Origin: Cognatishimia sp. F0-27
Lineage (GTDB): Bacteria; Pseudomonadota; Alphaproteobacteria; Rhodobacterales; Rhodobacteraceae
Assembly (NCBI RefSeq): GCF_020667845.1
Contig: NZ_JAFMPQ010000007.1
Coordinates: 1-64,000 of the forward strand
Direction of reading: 5' to 3'
Length of the DNA stretch: 64,000 bases
Shown: positions 63,739-64,000 of the stretch, one piece after another
How the letters are laid out: each line of letters opens with the position of its first letter
Position numbering within the stretch: position 1 is the first letter of the stretch
Translations under genes and position numbers: made by a program
Notes under the pieces: model-generated
The model's input: only the letters and a program-made list of their open reading frames with translations
What the model was told of the DNA's origin: nothing
Database searches by the model: none

Positions 63739-64000
63739 GTGACCAAACGGCGTGGCACCACCTATGGCTTTGCCCGGACGGCCAAGCTGGTCGAAGGCCG
63801 GATCCGGACGGCGTCCGAAACCCGTGGCTTTGCGCAATCGCGCTTGTTGACCCATTGGGAAGAAGTGGCCGGTCCCGAGCTGGCGGCCATCGCGCGCCCG
63901 GTCAAGGTGAGCTACGGGCGCGGCAATTTCGGCGCAGAGCTTGTGCTGCTCACAACCGGGGCAAATGCGCCCGTCGTCGAAATGCGGCGCGAGGAACTGC
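63739..64000 (+). CDS. dciA: DciA/DUF721-family protein, N-terminal part
   Basis: The frame from the GTG at 63739 gives 87 residues to the window edge, including FARTAKLVEGRIRTASE, LLTHWEEVAGPELAAIARPVKV and AELVLLTTGANAP. These match DciA, which loads the replicative helicase DnaB in bacteria lacking DnaC. AGAGAGGG lies just upstream of the GTG; an in-frame ATG at 63712 is the alternative. The gene is cut by the window edge. Confidence 0.85.
   Translation, partial: MTKRRGTTYGFARTAKLVEGRIRTASETRGFAQSRLLTHWEEVAGPELAAIARPVKVSYGRGNFGAELVLLTTGANAPVVEMRREEL

Noticed and set aside
1..64000. CRISPR arrays, tRNA or rRNA genes, complete prophage
   Set aside because: I saw no direct-repeat/spacer array, no cloverleaf with CCA end and no phage structural genes. 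The only regular direct repeats are the RTX-coding ones and the short set near 52.7 kb.

Overview
The window reads as chromosome of a Rhodobacteraceae (Roseobacter-group) alphaproteobacterium. The evidence is high GC in most of the sequence, the alphaproteobacterial order HDAC - xseB - ispA - dxs, a TRAP-TAXI and a tripartite tricarboxylate (TTT) transporter, a CheD-containing chemotaxis operon, a MeaB GTPase, an ScfR-type regulator and several RTX proteins of the type-I-secreted kind.

Left part (1-31 kb) is accessory and shows recent wear. It opens inside an IS3-family element whose end truncates a Crp/Fnr-type regulator. Divergent from that stub lie pseudoazurin, copper nitrite reductase nirK (with a one-base frameshift) and nirV. 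A DUF6544 gene, an IS3 orfB relic and the first of two paralogous 585-residue RTX proteins follow; this RTX gene is frameshifted in a C6 tract. Then come AraC and LysR regulators, a cardiolipin synthase and endonuclease/phosphatase pair, and a 1073-residue protein combining NIDO, Calx-beta, VWD, Calx-beta and RTX segments. After these are a DedA protein, a dienelactone hydrolase, a DUF4386/LysR divergent pair and the second, intact RTX paralog. Both RTX paralogs have a TTGA-N6-TCAA-like dyad at nearly the same distance upstream. From 23.0 to 29.7 kb a nine-gene minus-strand operon encodes STAS, CheY, CheA, CheW, CheR, CheY, an unknown protein, CheB and CheD. Most of it is visibly AT-richer than the rest of the window, and the shift falls inside cheA.

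Middle part (29.8-43 kb) is uptake and catabolism. An ScfR-like regulator is divergent from tctC-tctB-tctA, which runs on into an acyl-CoA synthetase and a ketopantoate-reductase-family gene. A class III aminotransferase faces away from a TAXI-TRAP-UspA operon.

Right part (43-64 kb) is mostly core: ileS, a FAD monooxygenase, HDAC-like deacetylase, xseB-ispA-dxs, ExoD, an epimerase-family protein, a lytic transglycosylase, meaB, rpmB, a PCuAC copper chaperone, a MaoC dehydratase, a HAD hydrolase, manganese pyrophosphatase, AlkB, mutY and the start of a DciA-like gene. No rRNA, tRNA or CRISPR array was recognised.

The most noteworthy signals are the double damage to the nitrite-reduction locus, the paralogous RTX pair with a shared upstream dyad and a new N-terminal domain, the NIDO/VWD/RTX protein with animal-mucin-like domains, and the compositionally mosaic chemotaxis operon with a degenerate CheB receiver. 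I did not find a clearly new multi-gene system.
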